Shown piece after piece: positions 43,511-53,183 of a stretch of DNA of 64,000 nucleotides. Position 1 is the first letter of the stretch, and every line of letters begins with the position of its first letter. Under the pieces are notes generated by a model. It did not search any database. It worked only from the letters and a program-made list of their open reading frames with translations, and was not told the origin of the DNA. The translations under genes were made by a program, and so were the position numbers. Source of the DNA: Candidatus Woesearchaeota archaeon (GTDB lineage Archaea; Nanobdellota; Nanobdellia; Woesearchaeales; DSVV01); assembly GCA_016192995.1 (NCBI GenBank), contig JACPTB010000002.1, positions 34,283-98,282 of the forward strand. The letters run 5' to 3'.

Positions 43511-45835
43511 TTACAAGCAAGTTCCATCTGCATTGCAGCCATTAGTGCACTTTTTAACCTGCTTGGTATTTACTGTTTTGCATTCTCCATTAACAATATC
43601 TTGTTCAAGTTTGACAGAGACTTGATCATCACTGCAGCCGTATAATACAGCTTTGCAAACATTTGGCTTAGCTGGTTTGCATGTTATACCTTCCAATTCA
43701 ACATCTGCTTTCTTGACAACATGAGGTTCTTTTTTGTATTGTGAAGGAGTCAAGTACACTAAATGCTTCAAGAATGTTGGCCCTGATTGCATCATATCTT
43801 CACTGATGACATCTTCATAGACTTTTTCTTTATTGTATTCTGTAAGCAAGGAGAGTTTTACTTGACAAACTTCTTTGTTAACCTGACCAAGATTCTTGAT
43901 ATCATCCACAACTACTTTAAATTCATAGTTGACATCGCCTTCAGGATCTACTCGTTTGTAAAGTTCACCTTCTTCTACGAAAAATAAGCCATAAGCATCT
44001 GATTTAAACATACATGCTGGTACAGTAAAGCTTGGACAAAAGCCATTAACAGGTTCCTTCAGGTCGCTAAATTTATAATCATCGACAAGTTGTTCACCTT
44101 GACTTGTAGTTCCTTTGTCTGTTTTTGGCTGTTCACACACTTTACCGCTTTCTGTAATGAAAGTTAGTTTTACAGACTTTGGTAAAGATGCCCCTGGTTT
44201 TACTGTTGCTTGCGCCCATGCATCACATGTTGATGGTTGATTTAAAGGATTTTTACAATATTTATATCTAATAACACAAGATTTTTGAGTTGCGCTAACA
44301 AATTCAAAGTCCATGCTGTTATAACCACCCATCCAGGTCATTTCACCTTTTGGGTTTGAAGCACTTAGTTTTATAAAAGAATAACCTTCTGGATTGACCA
44401 ACTTACATTCATAAGTGGTAGTGCAGGAGTCTTCTTTCGTGGGAGCAGGAACAGGTAATTGCTGTTTGAAGATGCATGCTCCATTATTGCACATCATTCC
44501 TTCAGGACAATTAATTGCATCATATGTTGACATTCCACTTGATTTTACACACCATCGTTCACTAACAGTATCTTCATCAACACATTTTTCAATATTTTGA
44601 ACCCATAATCCAGTTTTAAAATCAAATTCATAAACAGGATTGTTAACATAAGGATTAAAATATCCATACCACTGTTTATAATTATTATAATCACCCATGA
44701 CTGTTGGTGTGGGATATTTACTTTCATCAATTGGGCCATCGGCATCTTTACAATAACCTTTACTGCCTTTAAAGACCGTTGGATCATTGACTAAATCAGT
44801 AGATACAGGACACTGAGCTGCTGCTTTTTTAGTACAAGCTTTGTATTCTTGTTCAGTGATTTTTTGAGCATGTTGCTGATATTCCTTAAAACAAGCATCC
44901 ATTATTTTAACGTGGCAATTAAGTTCAACACCACAGGAAGCATAACAAAGATGGTCCTGAGTGATAAGTTGAGAAACAACATCAGTGCCTAATTTTAAAA
45001 TATCCTCACTTGGATCAGAACAACTTTTCTTCTGAAGACAAGCAACGACTGGATTAAAAGAAGGGCATACGTGATTGCTATAACCTTGATCTCCCCATTT
45101 AAAAACAGTGCCATCAGTGCAAGTATGGCTTCCATAAATACATTGTTTAATATTTTTTAATGATAAGCTTCCGTCAGCAATAGCTAATGAACTCCCAAGA
45201 TTAAGTTTCTGCTTTTTTAATTCACCAACTCCCGGCTGCCCGCCCGTATAAGCATCTGAACAATCTTCTTTTTGGCAAATAGCAACCTCACAGGAGTTTG
45301 GTGCTGGTTTAAGAACTAATACTTTCAAATAGCCATTTGCTAAATAAAACACACCATTATGTAAAAAAGGTATTTGCCATGTTTCTGCGTTACCATCTTT
45401 GTTAAAAACAAAGACGCATCCATGGTCTCCGCCTTCAGTGCATTGATTAGTAAATTGATCACTTGGAACAACTGTTGTATTAACAGTCTGTTTTTGCTTT
45501 GCTTTTTCATAGGCTTTTTTAGTAGCAAGAAGTTCTTTTTCTATGATATCTAATTGTTTTTTTGCGTTTACATAGGCTTTTCTATTTTTTCCCTGTTGAG
45601 CATCAAGAACTTTTTGCTTAAGTTCTTTTGCTTGTGCTATTAAAGATTTGTATTTTTCTTCGATTACTTTTATTTCATTAGTTGAATCAGAACCACTCCC
45701 TGATTGACTTCCCGTATCAACACTATTACCAGTAATACCTATAATACTATGACCAAAATCAGTAGTCCGAAGCAACGCAACAACACTAATAACAAATAAT
45801 CCAAGAACAGCATAACTAACTATTTTCTCCTGCAT
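43511..45835 (-). CDS. large cysteine-rich secreted/anchored protein
   Basis: 774 residues from the ATG at 45835, preceded by AGGTG; a GTG three codons earlier is part of that site. An N-terminal membrane/signal helix (about 7-22), Ser/Gly linker, coiled-coil (50-105), then a long Cys-rich exterior with modules such as 'CTDGTVFKWGDQGYSNHVC', 'YCKDADGPIDESKY' and 'CPEGMMCNNGACI' that resemble those of the 1302-residue neighbour. Surface structural protein by inference; same operon as the gene upstream (62 bp gap). Confidence 0.75.
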   Translation of the reverse strand: MQEKIVSYAVLGLFVISVVALLRTTDFGHSIIGITGNSVDTGSQSGSGSDSTNEIKVIEEKYKSLIAQAKELKQKVLDAQQGKNRKAYVNAKKQLDIIEKELLATKKAYEKAKQKQTVNTTVVPSDQFTNQCTEGGDHGCVFVFNKDGNAETWQIPFLHNGVFYLANGYLKVLVLKPAPNSCEVAICQKEDCSDAYTGGQPGVGELKKQKLNLGSSLAIADGSLSLKNIKQCIYGSHTCTDGTVFKWGDQGYSNHVCPSFNPVVACLQKKSCSDPSEDILKLGTDVVSQLITQDHLCYASCGVELNCHVKIMDACFKEYQQHAQKITEQEYKACTKKAAAQCPVSTDLVNDPTVFKGSKGYCKDADGPIDESKYPTPTVMGDYNNYKQWYGYFNPYVNNPVYEFDFKTGLWVQNIEKCVDEDTVSERWCVKSSGMSTYDAINCPEGMMCNNGACIFKQQLPVPAPTKEDSCTTTYECKLVNPEGYSFIKLSASNPKGEMTWMGGYNSMDFEFVSATQKSCVIRYKYCKNPLNQPSTCDAWAQATVKPGASLPKSVKLTFITESGKVCEQPKTDKGTTSQGEQLVDDYKFSDLKEPVNGFCPSFTVPACMFKSDAYGLFFVEEGELYKRVDPEGDVNYEFKVVVDDIKNLGQVNKEVCQVKLSLLTEYNKEKVYEDVISEDMMQSGPTFLKHLVYLTPSQYKKEPHVVKKADVELEGITCKPAKPNVCKAVLYGCSDDQVSVKLEQDIVNGECKTVNTKQVKKCTNGCNADGTCL

Positions 45836-45896
45836 GCAAAACACCTCTTTTCAAGCACGGAATAATTAATATAAAATAAAAAAAGAGAATAATAAT

Positions 45897-48800
45897 TTAT
45901 TCAGTTGCATATTTTTCAAGCATACTCAAACACTCTTTGCCTTGATGAAAGAGACAAGCACAATACTTATCGATGCTTGCTTCAGTGAAATCAGCAAATT
46001 CTTTAATGCCTTTAACACCTGCTACGCAACCATTGACAAAACTATTTTCAGCTTGCTGCTCCTGCTGATCAATTTGTTTTTCTGCTTCAGCAAGCTCTTT
46101 TTCTGCTTCTTCCTTGACTTGAGGAGGCTGTATTTTTTTATCAGTTAATTTTCCAAGGCAATCTGATACAGATTTGCCTTTTGCCAAGCAATCACAGGCG
46201 CGCTGAATTTGCTTGTCATTAAATTGCATGACAAGCTTTTTATTTTTCTTTAATCGATCGACACACGCATTTTCAGCATTCTGATCAGATTTATTTCTGG
46301 AGGTAGTCCCTTGTTTAAACCATTTATTACGGTGATTCTCCAAATTCTTTCGAACTGCTGGAGGAAGTTTGTTTACATCAAATGCAGGCAATAGTTTTGG
46401 TTGTTTACCGTGATCTGTTGCCCCTGTATCTTTTTCTGTTGTTTCTTCTCCACCACCTATAGCAGGCGAAGCTGTTACACACTGTCCCACTGCTGCATTA
46501 CAAGTTTGTCCAACACCACAATCAGCATCATTACTACAAGGTTTACCAGTTGGCTTTCCTGGCTGTGGTTTTTTCTTGCCATCTTCTGAACCTAATCTCA
46601 TGGTTGGCTTTTTTGCTGTTTTTGACTCTGTTTCTCCAACACTAGGTACTGGTGCAACGGGAATATTTGGTGCGATTGGCTTCTTAACGGTTAGATCTCG
46701 ACTAGCTGTTGGGGGAACTGCTGGTGATGCTGGTTCCTTCTTAGTTTCATCATAGGCTGGCTTCATTTTTGAAGGTTGATCTTTTTTTGTAGTTTCTTTA
46801 TCACCCTTCAACCCCAATTCTCGTTTGCATAACTCAATATTTCCATTGTTATCAAACATACAAGAACAGAAGTTCCTTAATAAGCCAGCAGGAACTTTGA
46901 GACTATTTTTAGCCATACATTCTTTGATATATTCTTTTTTACCTGGTGTTGATTCAGGCGTTTTTCTTGTACCATCTTTTCCAACTGTTCCCAAAGAAGT
47001 ATCTTCAGGTAATGGCTTAGTTTTTGGTTCATTGAACTTTTCTAAATCTTTTTCTAACTGATCTTCTGGTGTTGGAACTCCCTGTGGTTGTGTTGTTTCT
47101 GTATCACCACTAGTATCTTCTGTTGTAGAAGACACTACACTTACACATGCTCCATTATCACAAACAGTTTCTTCTGGGCATTTCGATCCATCCCATTCAA
47201 TCTTATTTTCTTTAACATTACAGGCAAACTCTACGAGTGATGTACCTTCACAATAATCTTCTTTAGATGTTATACTTTGAACTTTGGTTTTAGGATCAGT
47301 ATATAAACCATAAGCTGTTCCTTTTTGTTTTATATTAAAATAAGTATGAGCAAATAATGGTTGATTATCGTCATTCTTTGCTGCTACATCAGAATCTGTA
47401 CAGGTTGGCGCTTTTACACAAGCACCAGCTTTAGTATCACATATATAATCATTACCAAAGTTTGCACAATTTACTTGTGAATAATCATATTTATTGTTTT
47501 TACACCATCCTTCAAAAAGATAGGTTTTTCCTGAAGAAAGTGTTTGACAATAATCTTCTTTAGTTCCTTGATTAGAGGTAACAGTACCTTTGACAAAGAA
47601 GCTTGGATCAGTGCCATAAGTTTGTGGTTGTGAATTATCTGAATCTTGACAACTTGTTAAAGAAGTTGAAGATTCTTTATCTCCTGTCCCTGCTTTATCC
47701 CCTGTTTTATCACCTGTCTTCTCAGTGCTTGGTAGATCTTGTTTACCAGGAGCTTTAGTTGTTCCTTTACCTACACACACCTTGTTTTGACTGCAAACTT
47801 GACCTTGAGGACAATCTCGATCTTCAGTACATTGTTTCTTTGAGGTTTTACCAACAGGACTTTTTTTACCAGTAGTGTCGGGAGTCTTTTCTGGTGTTGT
47901 TGGTGTTGATGATGGTTTTACACAAACATGTTTGTTACAATTTAAAGTTGTTCCTTCCGGACATTCCACCCAATAATGAGCGGCATATTCTTTTCCATCT
48001 ATCTTATCTTTCTCACAAACATATTCAACGATTTGATCTTCAGCAGGATTACAAGAATCTACTCCTATGATAAATTTATCTTTATTCCATAAATCCATAC
48101 CTTTTGTTGTTCCTTCAACCAAGGTATTTTTACCTCCATCGCTGTCAACACAGACAACGTAATTATCTGAAGATTTCTCTTTATCCAAAGGCTTTTCTTC
48201 AACAGCAGATTCTCCCTGAGGATTCATGCCAAAAAGATAAGGCAAACAAGCTGATACATCAGTTTGATGATCATACAAGCAACTGCAAAATAACGTAAGA
48301 TAAGACTCTGTTACTGGTAATTGCTGTTTTTTGTTTTTAGCAACACATTCAGTAACATAGGTATCTTTTTGCTGATTTGCCACTAATTTAGGCAAAACAA
48401 GTTTAGTGATATCAAGGTTTTTAGAATTATATTTATATTGCTTAATAAGTTGAGGATCTAATTTAAGAGTTGTAGAAGCTCCTGAAGATGCTTTGGGAGG
48501 AGTTTTAGATGAACTACCTGGAGAAGATTTTCCTGCTTGACCACTAGCTCCACTTCCTACGACAGTTGTAGTTGATGTTTCAGGTTCTGCTTCTGTTGTT
48601 GAACTTGATTTTGATTTATCTTCCTGCCCAGGAGCTTTAGTTGTTCCTTTACCTACACACACCTTGTTTTCACTGCAAACTTGACCTTGAGGACAATCTC
48701 GATTTTCAGCGCATTGTTTCTTTGCAGTTTTGCCAATTGCTTTTCCATTATCCCCTTGTTTTGCTGGTTGAACTGCTGGTTTATTCGAAATACTTGCAGG

Positions 48801-49802
48801 ATCAACACAAGCACCTTGATAACAAACCATGCCATCGATGAGTTTCCCGTTCTCTGCACCTGCACATTTTTTTATACTAGTAGTAAGTTGAGTAGTAACT
48901 GTTGTATAAACACCATCAACAATAATATTCTTTGGTTGAGGAAGTTTATCACAATAAACTTCCTTAACTTCATTACCTTCACAAGAATCTTCCAATTCAA
49001 CAACTTTGTTATAATTAAATCCTTTTCCCTTCCCTTTTTTAGTTAAAAAAATCCCTCCATCAGAATCTGTACAACTAACTTCTCCTTGTGGTTCACCATA
49101 ATCTGATTTTTCACTAGCAGGACCTTGTTCTGGTTTAGCACACACCCCCTTTGAACAGCCTTGCGGACAAGGTATTTCTTTATTATCTATAACAATGTTA
49201 TCTGGAGATATAACAGAACAGGTTGAGTCTTCGACAATACATTTTTCACCAGAACAACTCTCTTTCTTTGATATTATACCTAGACTTTGGATCGCACAAG
49301 AATCTGATTTAGTTAAAACTTGGCCTGTTTTAGGATTTTTATAAGTAAGAGTCCCATAAACATAGGGATCTGCTCCATTGTCAGAATCAATACAAACTAA
49401 GGTAGTAGGATTGGTCATAGGATTATCCCCAACAACATACCCTGTTATCATGGAACCAGTTTTTTGAGAACTTTTCTTGCCAGGTGGAGTGATGCATGCA
49501 CCTCCTTTACACATATGATCACATCTTTTCATAGAACTAACTACTTTCCCTATATTATTGCAATAATGTTCAACGACATAAGCACCTTGAAATAATTTAG
49601 TTCTTGTATTCCCATCACCACAATAATCAGTAAAAGACTGCCCATTCATTCCTGTTACTGTACCTTTATGATCAAAGTCAAAAGCTCCGGCATCAGTATC
49701 TTTGCATGATTTTGGTTGAGCAAAAACAACTCCACTCATAAGAATCATTAACAATGAAAATAATAAACCATATACTAAGAAATATCTACTATGTTTAGCC
49801 AT
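45897..49802 (-). CDS. giant multi-repeat cysteine-rich surface protein
   Basis: 1301 residues from the ATG at 49802, which has a GGGTGG ribosome site; the GTG at 49811 lies within it. A signal peptide is followed by at least six modules of a C-x-D-[ST]-D pattern closed by a later D-[SY]-C (e.g. CTDSDGGIF, CVDSDGGKN, CQDSDNSQP), Ser/Thr/Pro/Lys-rich linkers, three copies of a 'DRDCPQGQVC' type knot, and four helical modules with [FYA]C-x-C-[LM] and a distal Cys. Two ~80-bp DNA stretches (about 47749-47825, 48630-48706) are nearly identical. Probably a disulfide-stabilised surface filament or sheath; function inferred. Confidence 0.75.
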   Translation of the reverse strand: MAKHSRYFLVYGLLFSLLMILMSGVVFAQPKSCKDTDAGAFDFDHKGTVTGMNGQSFTDYCGDGNTRTKLFQGAYVVEHYCNNIGKVVSSMKRCDHMCKGGACITPPGKKSSQKTGSMITGYVVGDNPMTNPTTLVCIDSDNGADPYVYGTLTYKNPKTGQVLTKSDSCAIQSLGIISKKESCSGEKCIVEDSTCSVISPDNIVIDNKEIPCPQGCSKGVCAKPEQGPASEKSDYGEPQGEVSCTDSDGGIFLTKKGKGKGFNYNKVVELEDSCEGNEVKEVYCDKLPQPKNIIVDGVYTTVTTQLTTSIKKCAGAENGKLIDGMVCYQGACVDPASISNKPAVQPAKQGDNGKAIGKTAKKQCAENRDCPQGQVCSENKVCVGKGTTKAPGQEDKSKSSSTTEAEPETSTTTVVGSGASGQAGKSSPGSSSKTPPKASSGASTTLKLDPQLIKQYKYNSKNLDITKLVLPKLVANQQKDTYVTECVAKNKKQQLPVTESYLTLFCSCLYDHQTDVSACLPYLFGMNPQGESAVEEKPLDKEKSSDNYVVCVDSDGGKNTLVEGTTKGMDLWNKDKFIIGVDSCNPAEDQIVEYVCEKDKIDGKEYAAHYWVECPEGTTLNCNKHVCVKPSSTPTTPEKTPDTTGKKSPVGKTSKKQCTEDRDCPQGQVCSQNKVCVGKGTTKAPGKQDLPSTEKTGDKTGDKAGTGDKESSTSLTSCQDSDNSQPQTYGTDPSFFVKGTVTSNQGTKEDYCQTLSSGKTYLFEGWCKNNKYDYSQVNCANFGNDYICDTKAGACVKAPTCTDSDVAAKNDDNQPLFAHTYFNIKQKGTAYGLYTDPKTKVQSITSKEDYCEGTSLVEFACNVKENKIEWDGSKCPEETVCDNGACVSVVSSTTEDTSGDTETTQPQGVPTPEDQLEKDLEKFNEPKTKPLPEDTSLGTVGKDGTRKTPESTPGKKEYIKECMAKNSLKVPAGLLRNFCSCMFDNNGNIELCKRELGLKGDKETTKKDQPSKMKPAYDETKKEPASPAVPPTASRDLTVKKPIAPNIPVAPVPSVGETESKTAKKPTMRLGSEDGKKKPQPGKPTGKPCSNDADCGVGQTCNAAVGQCVTASPAIGGGEETTEKDTGATDHGKQPKLLPAFDVNKLPPAVRKNLENHRNKWFKQGTTSRNKSDQNAENACVDRLKKNKKLVMQFNDKQIQRACDCLAKGKSVSDCLGKLTDKKIQPPQVKEEAEKELAEAEKQIDQQEQQAENSFVNGCVAGVKGIKEFADFTEASIDKYCACLFHQGKECLSMLEKYATE

Positions 49803-49923
49803 CAAATCCACCCTTTTTATTTTTTTATGGTAATATTTTTTATGGTAATATCATTTACTACAAGTATGTGAATGATGAGTTTAATTATAGATCATCTATT
49901 TAAATTTTATGCAACCAAAAAAC

Positions 49924-50066
49924 GTACGTATTAAGTCTGGTGGTTTAGCGCCTACTTTTGTGAAGCTCTAAGATTCAGTGCATTGGGGATTTTTCGGAGT
50001 TCCAGAGAGAAAAATCCAATGTTAAATTACTTTTGAAGCTGAACCGGCGCTAAACCCGAAGAAGAG
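49924..50066 (+). mobile_element. palindromic element E6 (type 1 core, GTAC end, right end lost)
   Basis: Left end GTACGTATTAAGTCT, inner stem GGTTTAGCGCC / GGCGCTAAACC, central hairpin as in E1. After CCGAAGAAGA the expected CTTAATACGTAC is replaced by the four bases preceding the site-2 protease ATG, so no target-site duplication remains. Lies between divergent genes. Confidence 0.8.
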
Positions 50067-50069
50067 ATC

Positions 50070-50654
50070 ATGGCAATTTTAACGGGAAGAGAGATACTTG
50101 ATTTAGTCATAATGACCCTGGGTGTTGGATTTATTTTCAAAGACATTTTTGTTATCCAACCATTGCCCCATAAAGATCAACCTTATGATCCTTTAATTCA
50201 TCGCCCGAGTAGAATTGAAAATCTAAAATTAGCAATTTTAGTTACTGCGCCAGCAATTATTTTCCACGAGCTCGCGCACAAATTTGTTGCGTTAGGTTAT
50301 GGATTGCAAGCTACATTCCATGCTGCATATGGATGGTTAGGAATAGGTATTTTATTGAAGTTATTAAATACAGGACTTATTTTCTTTGTTCCTGGTTATG
50401 TAAGTCATACTGCAGCTTCAATGCCACTGCAAAATGCCATGATTGCCTTTGCAGGCCCTGGTTTAAATTTAGTATTATGGATTGGAGCATGGATATTATT
50501 AAAAAGAAAAGAAAAATATTCTACAAAAACATTTATGATACTAACACTGACAAAGAAAATCAATATGTTTTTATTTTTTTTCAACATGATTCCAATAGGA
50601 TTCTTTGATGGTGCAAATGTAGTGGAAGGAATACTACAATATTTTGGGGGATAA
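50070..50654 (+). CDS. site-2 protease family (M50) membrane metalloprotease
   Basis: 194 residues, a minimal S2P with about five membrane helices. Zinc ligands HELAH (66-70) and D180 in 'NMIPIGFFDGANV' are present. It cleaves proteins within the membrane, often to release regulators. No PDZ or CBS domain. Its 5' region is element E6 up to 4 bases before the ATG, so its promoter must lie in or beyond the element. Confidence 0.9.
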   Translation: MAILTGREILDLVIMTLGVGFIFKDIFVIQPLPHKDQPYDPLIHRPSRIENLKLAILVTAPAIIFHELAHKFVALGYGLQATFHAAYGWLGIGILLKLLNTGLIFFVPGYVSHTAASMPLQNAMIAFAGPGLNLVLWIGAWILLKRKEKYSTKTFMILTLTKKINMFLFFFNMIPIGFFDGANVVEGILQYFGG

Positions 50655-50668
50655 TGAGGCCGAAATAA

Positions 50669-50892
50669 ATGATTGATCCACTTTACCAATTAATAATTCT
50701 CTTTTTTGTCATTTTTGATCCTTTTGCTAGTTTCATATTATTTACTGTTGCAACAAAGAATATGAAAGATCATGAGCGCAAAGAATGCAGCGTATTCTTG
50801 GTAAAACTATGATTCAAGTAACATCAACTATTCTTGGCTTGATTACCTTATCATGGGGAGTAAAATATATTATTCAAGGGTTAGGAAAATAG
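50669..50892 (+). pseudogene. MarC family membrane protein, internally deleted
   Basis: The first frame (ATG 50669, stop TGA 50810-50812) encodes the family's N-terminus (MIDPLYQLIILFFVIFDPFA, 'TKNMKDHERKE'). From 50809 another frame gives a MarC-like last helix (MIQVTSTILGLITLSWGVKY) to TAG at 50890-50892. Intact MarC proteins have about 200 residues with six helices, so the middle is deleted. A relic next to two mobile elements. Confidence 0.7.
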
Positions 50893-50909
50893 TGAGTAGA
50901 TAATAAATA

Positions 50910-51076
50910 GGCTCTCTGTCCCGAATGCAGTTTTTGGTGCCATGCTTGTGATTATCTTTCCAAGTAATAAGTGGGAAAAAAGGAAATTACAATAGGAATT
51001 TTTTCCTTGTTATAAATATGTGAGATAATCACGGCACCAAAACCGAGGCGTAAGCCGAGATTCGGGACAAAGCCTA
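50910..51076 (+). mobile_element. palindromic element E7 (type 2 core, GGCT ends)
   Basis: About 167 bp. Terminal stem GGCTCTCTGTCCCGAAT / ATTCGGGACAAAGCC; inner stem GTTTTTGGTGCC / GGCACCAAAAC; next stem TGATTATC / GATAATCA; central arm GGAAAAAATTCC-like. Flanked by AATAAATA at 50902-50909 and 51077-51084. The core is unrelated in its middle to type 1. Confidence 0.83.
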
Positions 51077-51084
51077 ATAAATAG

Positions 51085-51237
51085 TACGTAATAAGTCTTC
51101 TATGGTTTTAGCGCCGGTTCAGCTTCACCTGTAATTTAACATTGGATTTTTCTCTCTGGAACTCCGAAAAATCCCCAAAATGTATTTAAGAAGAGCTTCA
51201 CAAAAGGAGGCGCTAAAACCCCAGACTTATTACGTAC
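51085..51237 (-). mobile_element. palindromic element E8 (type 1 core, inverted)
   Basis: 153 bp, nearly the reverse complement of E1. Ends GTACGTAATAAGTCT / AGACTTATTACGTAC. Flanked by perfect AATAAATA copies at 51077-51084 and 51238-51245; the left copy is shared with E7, so three copies of the 8-mer separate two adjacent elements. Confidence 0.88.
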
Positions 51238-51280
51238 AATAAATAATCATCTTTAAATATTACTTATAGTACTTTAAGGT

Positions 51281-53020
51281 ATGCCGCAAGAGAATAAAAC
51301 AAGTAAAAAATATTCTTCGCAAGACTTGCTCGATAGCATCTCAAATCTTTCTGATGAGCATGAGTTTTATACACCAATTCCGCCGAAATACAAAGTAGGA
51401 ACAACAAAATATCTTATTGTTTTCGGCACCGTTATGTCAGGTTTGGGAAAAGGTATTTTCTCATCATCGCTTGCAAGATTATTGCAGATTAAAGGATTAA
51501 AAGTTGCACCAATTAAATTAGAAGGATATTTGAATGTTGATTCAGGAACCTTAAATCCATTTAGACATGGTGAAGTATATGTGCTTGATGATGGTATGGA
51601 AACAGACATGGATCTTGGTACGTATGAACGAATATTAAACTTAAATTTAACTAAAGATAATTTTGCAACAAACGGCCAGATTTTAGGAAAGATTCTTGAG
51701 CGGGAAAGAAAAGGAAAATATCTTGGAAGGGATGTCCAATTCCTCCCTCATGTAACTGGCGAGATAAAAAACTTGTTAAGAAACCTCGCAGTATCAAATA
51801 ACGCTGATGTAGTGGTAGTAGAGATTGGAGGAACTGCCGGTGATATTGAAAACATGGTTTATATTGAAGCGATGCGGGAGCTGGCATACGAAGAAGGCAA
51901 AGAAAATGTTTGTTTTGCTGCATTAACCTACATTATTGAGCCGGTATTTCTTGGCGAACAAAAATCAAAAGCAGCTCAGCTTGGACTGCGTGCATTGCTT
52001 TCTATGGGCATTCAGCCAGATATTATAGGATGCCGCGCTCATAAGAAAATATCCGAAAAAATAAAGGAGAAGATTAGTATTTATTCAAATGTCCCTGTAA
52101 GCAGAGTAGTAAGCTTGCATGATGTTCCTACGGTCTACCAAATACCATTGATGTTAAGAGAAACAAATATCGACAAGGAAGTTATGCGTATTTTACAAAT
52201 AGATGTAGATATTGATCCAAAAAAAGAGCTTGAAGAGTTAGAAAAAATCCAAAGATATGTTGATGGGATTCAAAATCCGAAAAAAGAGATAGCAATCGGC
52301 ATCACAGGGAAGTATACTAATATGAGAGATGCGTATGCTTCAATTGTAAAAGCATTAGAGCATGCAGGGGCAAGTTTAAACACCAAAATAAATATTGAAT
52401 GGATTGAAGCAACTGATATTGAAACAGGAAAATTAGGAGTAGAAAAAGCATTAAAAGATATTAACGGTATTATTGTGCCAGGCGGATTTGGAAAGCGAGG
52501 AGTAGAAGGAAAAATTAAATGCATTGAATATGCAAGAAAAAATAATATTCCTTTTTTAGGAATTTGTTATGGACTTCAAATGGCATTAATTGAATTTGCA
52601 AGAAATGTTTTGAAACTGGAAGATGTTCATACCACTGAACTCAAGCCAGATGCAAAAAACCCTGTTATTTGTTTATTGCCTGAACAATACAAAATAGAAG
52701 GACTTGGGGGAAATATGCGGTTGGGTGGGAGAGATATTGAAGTTAAACCACATACCATGGCTTCTAGATTATATAATAATCAAACAACAATTAGAGAAAG
52801 GTTTAGGCATCGTTTTGAATGCAATCCTGATTATATAGAAATGTTTGAGAAACAAGGAATTGTATTTAGCGGCAAAGCTCCGCATACGAATATTATGCAA
52901 ATATTTGAATTGCCATCGCATAAATTCTTTATTGGAACACAATATCATCCAGAATTCACTTCGCGCCAATTCTCTCCCCAGCCATTGTTTTATGGATTAA
53001 TAAAAGCATGTGTTGAATAA
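51281..53020 (+). CDS. pyrG: CTP synthase
   Basis: 579 residues, about 40 longer than usual because of an N-terminal extension (1-42) before the synthetase domain 'KYLIVFGTVMSGLGKGI'. The P-loop-like nucleotide site and the glutamine amidotransferase domain with nucleophile C429 (GICYGLQM) and 'GTQYHPEF' are intact. Converts UTP to CTP with glutamine nitrogen. The start follows a TATA-like 'tttaaatatt' at about 51251-51260. Element E9 abuts its stop codon. Confidence 0.95.
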   Translation: MPQENKTSKKYSSQDLLDSISNLSDEHEFYTPIPPKYKVGTTKYLIVFGTVMSGLGKGIFSSSLARLLQIKGLKVAPIKLEGYLNVDSGTLNPFRHGEVYVLDDGMETDMDLGTYERILNLNLTKDNFATNGQILGKILERERKGKYLGRDVQFLPHVTGEIKNLLRNLAVSNNADVVVVEIGGTAGDIENMVYIEAMRELAYEEGKENVCFAALTYIIEPVFLGEQKSKAAQLGLRALLSMGIQPDIIGCRAHKKISEKIKEKISIYSNVPVSRVVSLHDVPTVYQIPLMLRETNIDKEVMRILQIDVDIDPKKELEELEKIQRYVDGIQNPKKEIAIGITGKYTNMRDAYASIVKALEHAGASLNTKINIEWIEATDIETGKLGVEKALKDINGIIVPGGFGKRGVEGKIKCIEYARKNNIPFLGICYGLQMALIEFARNVLKLEDVHTTELKPDAKNPVICLLPEQYKIEGLGGNMRLGGRDIEVKPHTMASRLYNNQTTIRERFRHRFECNPDYIEMFEKQGIVFSGKAPHTNIMQIFELPSHKFFIGTQYHPEFTSRQFSPQPLFYGLIKACVE

Positions 53021-53022
53021 AT

Positions 53023-53176
53023 GTACGTATTAAGTCTGGGGGTTTAGCGCCATGCTAGTGAGTATTCTAAGGATAATCACATCGAGAAAAAAGAAAATTC
53101 CAATATGAATTTTTTCTTTCTCATAACTATGCTAAATACTCACGGCGCTAAACCCATAAGAAGACTTAATACGTAC
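53023..53176 (+). mobile_element. hybrid palindromic element E9 (GTAC ends, type 2 core)
   Basis: 154 bp. Outer part is the type 1 pattern (GTACGTATTAAGTCT, GGGTTTAGCGCC / GGCGCTAAACCC, AGACTTAATACGTAC), but the interior is type 2 (CCATGCTAGTGAGTATT / AATACTCACGG around a central arm AAAATTCCAATATGAATTTT). Perfect target-site duplication GAATAAAT (53015-53022, 53177-53184) that includes the pyrG stop codon and the last base of the convergent gene's stop. Confidence 0.87.
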
Positions 53177-53183
53177 GAATAAA

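Noticed and set aside
48681..49046. 121-residue ORF antisense to the giant Cys-rich protein
   Set aside because: Composition mirrors the Cys codons of the real gene on the other strand; a shadow frame.
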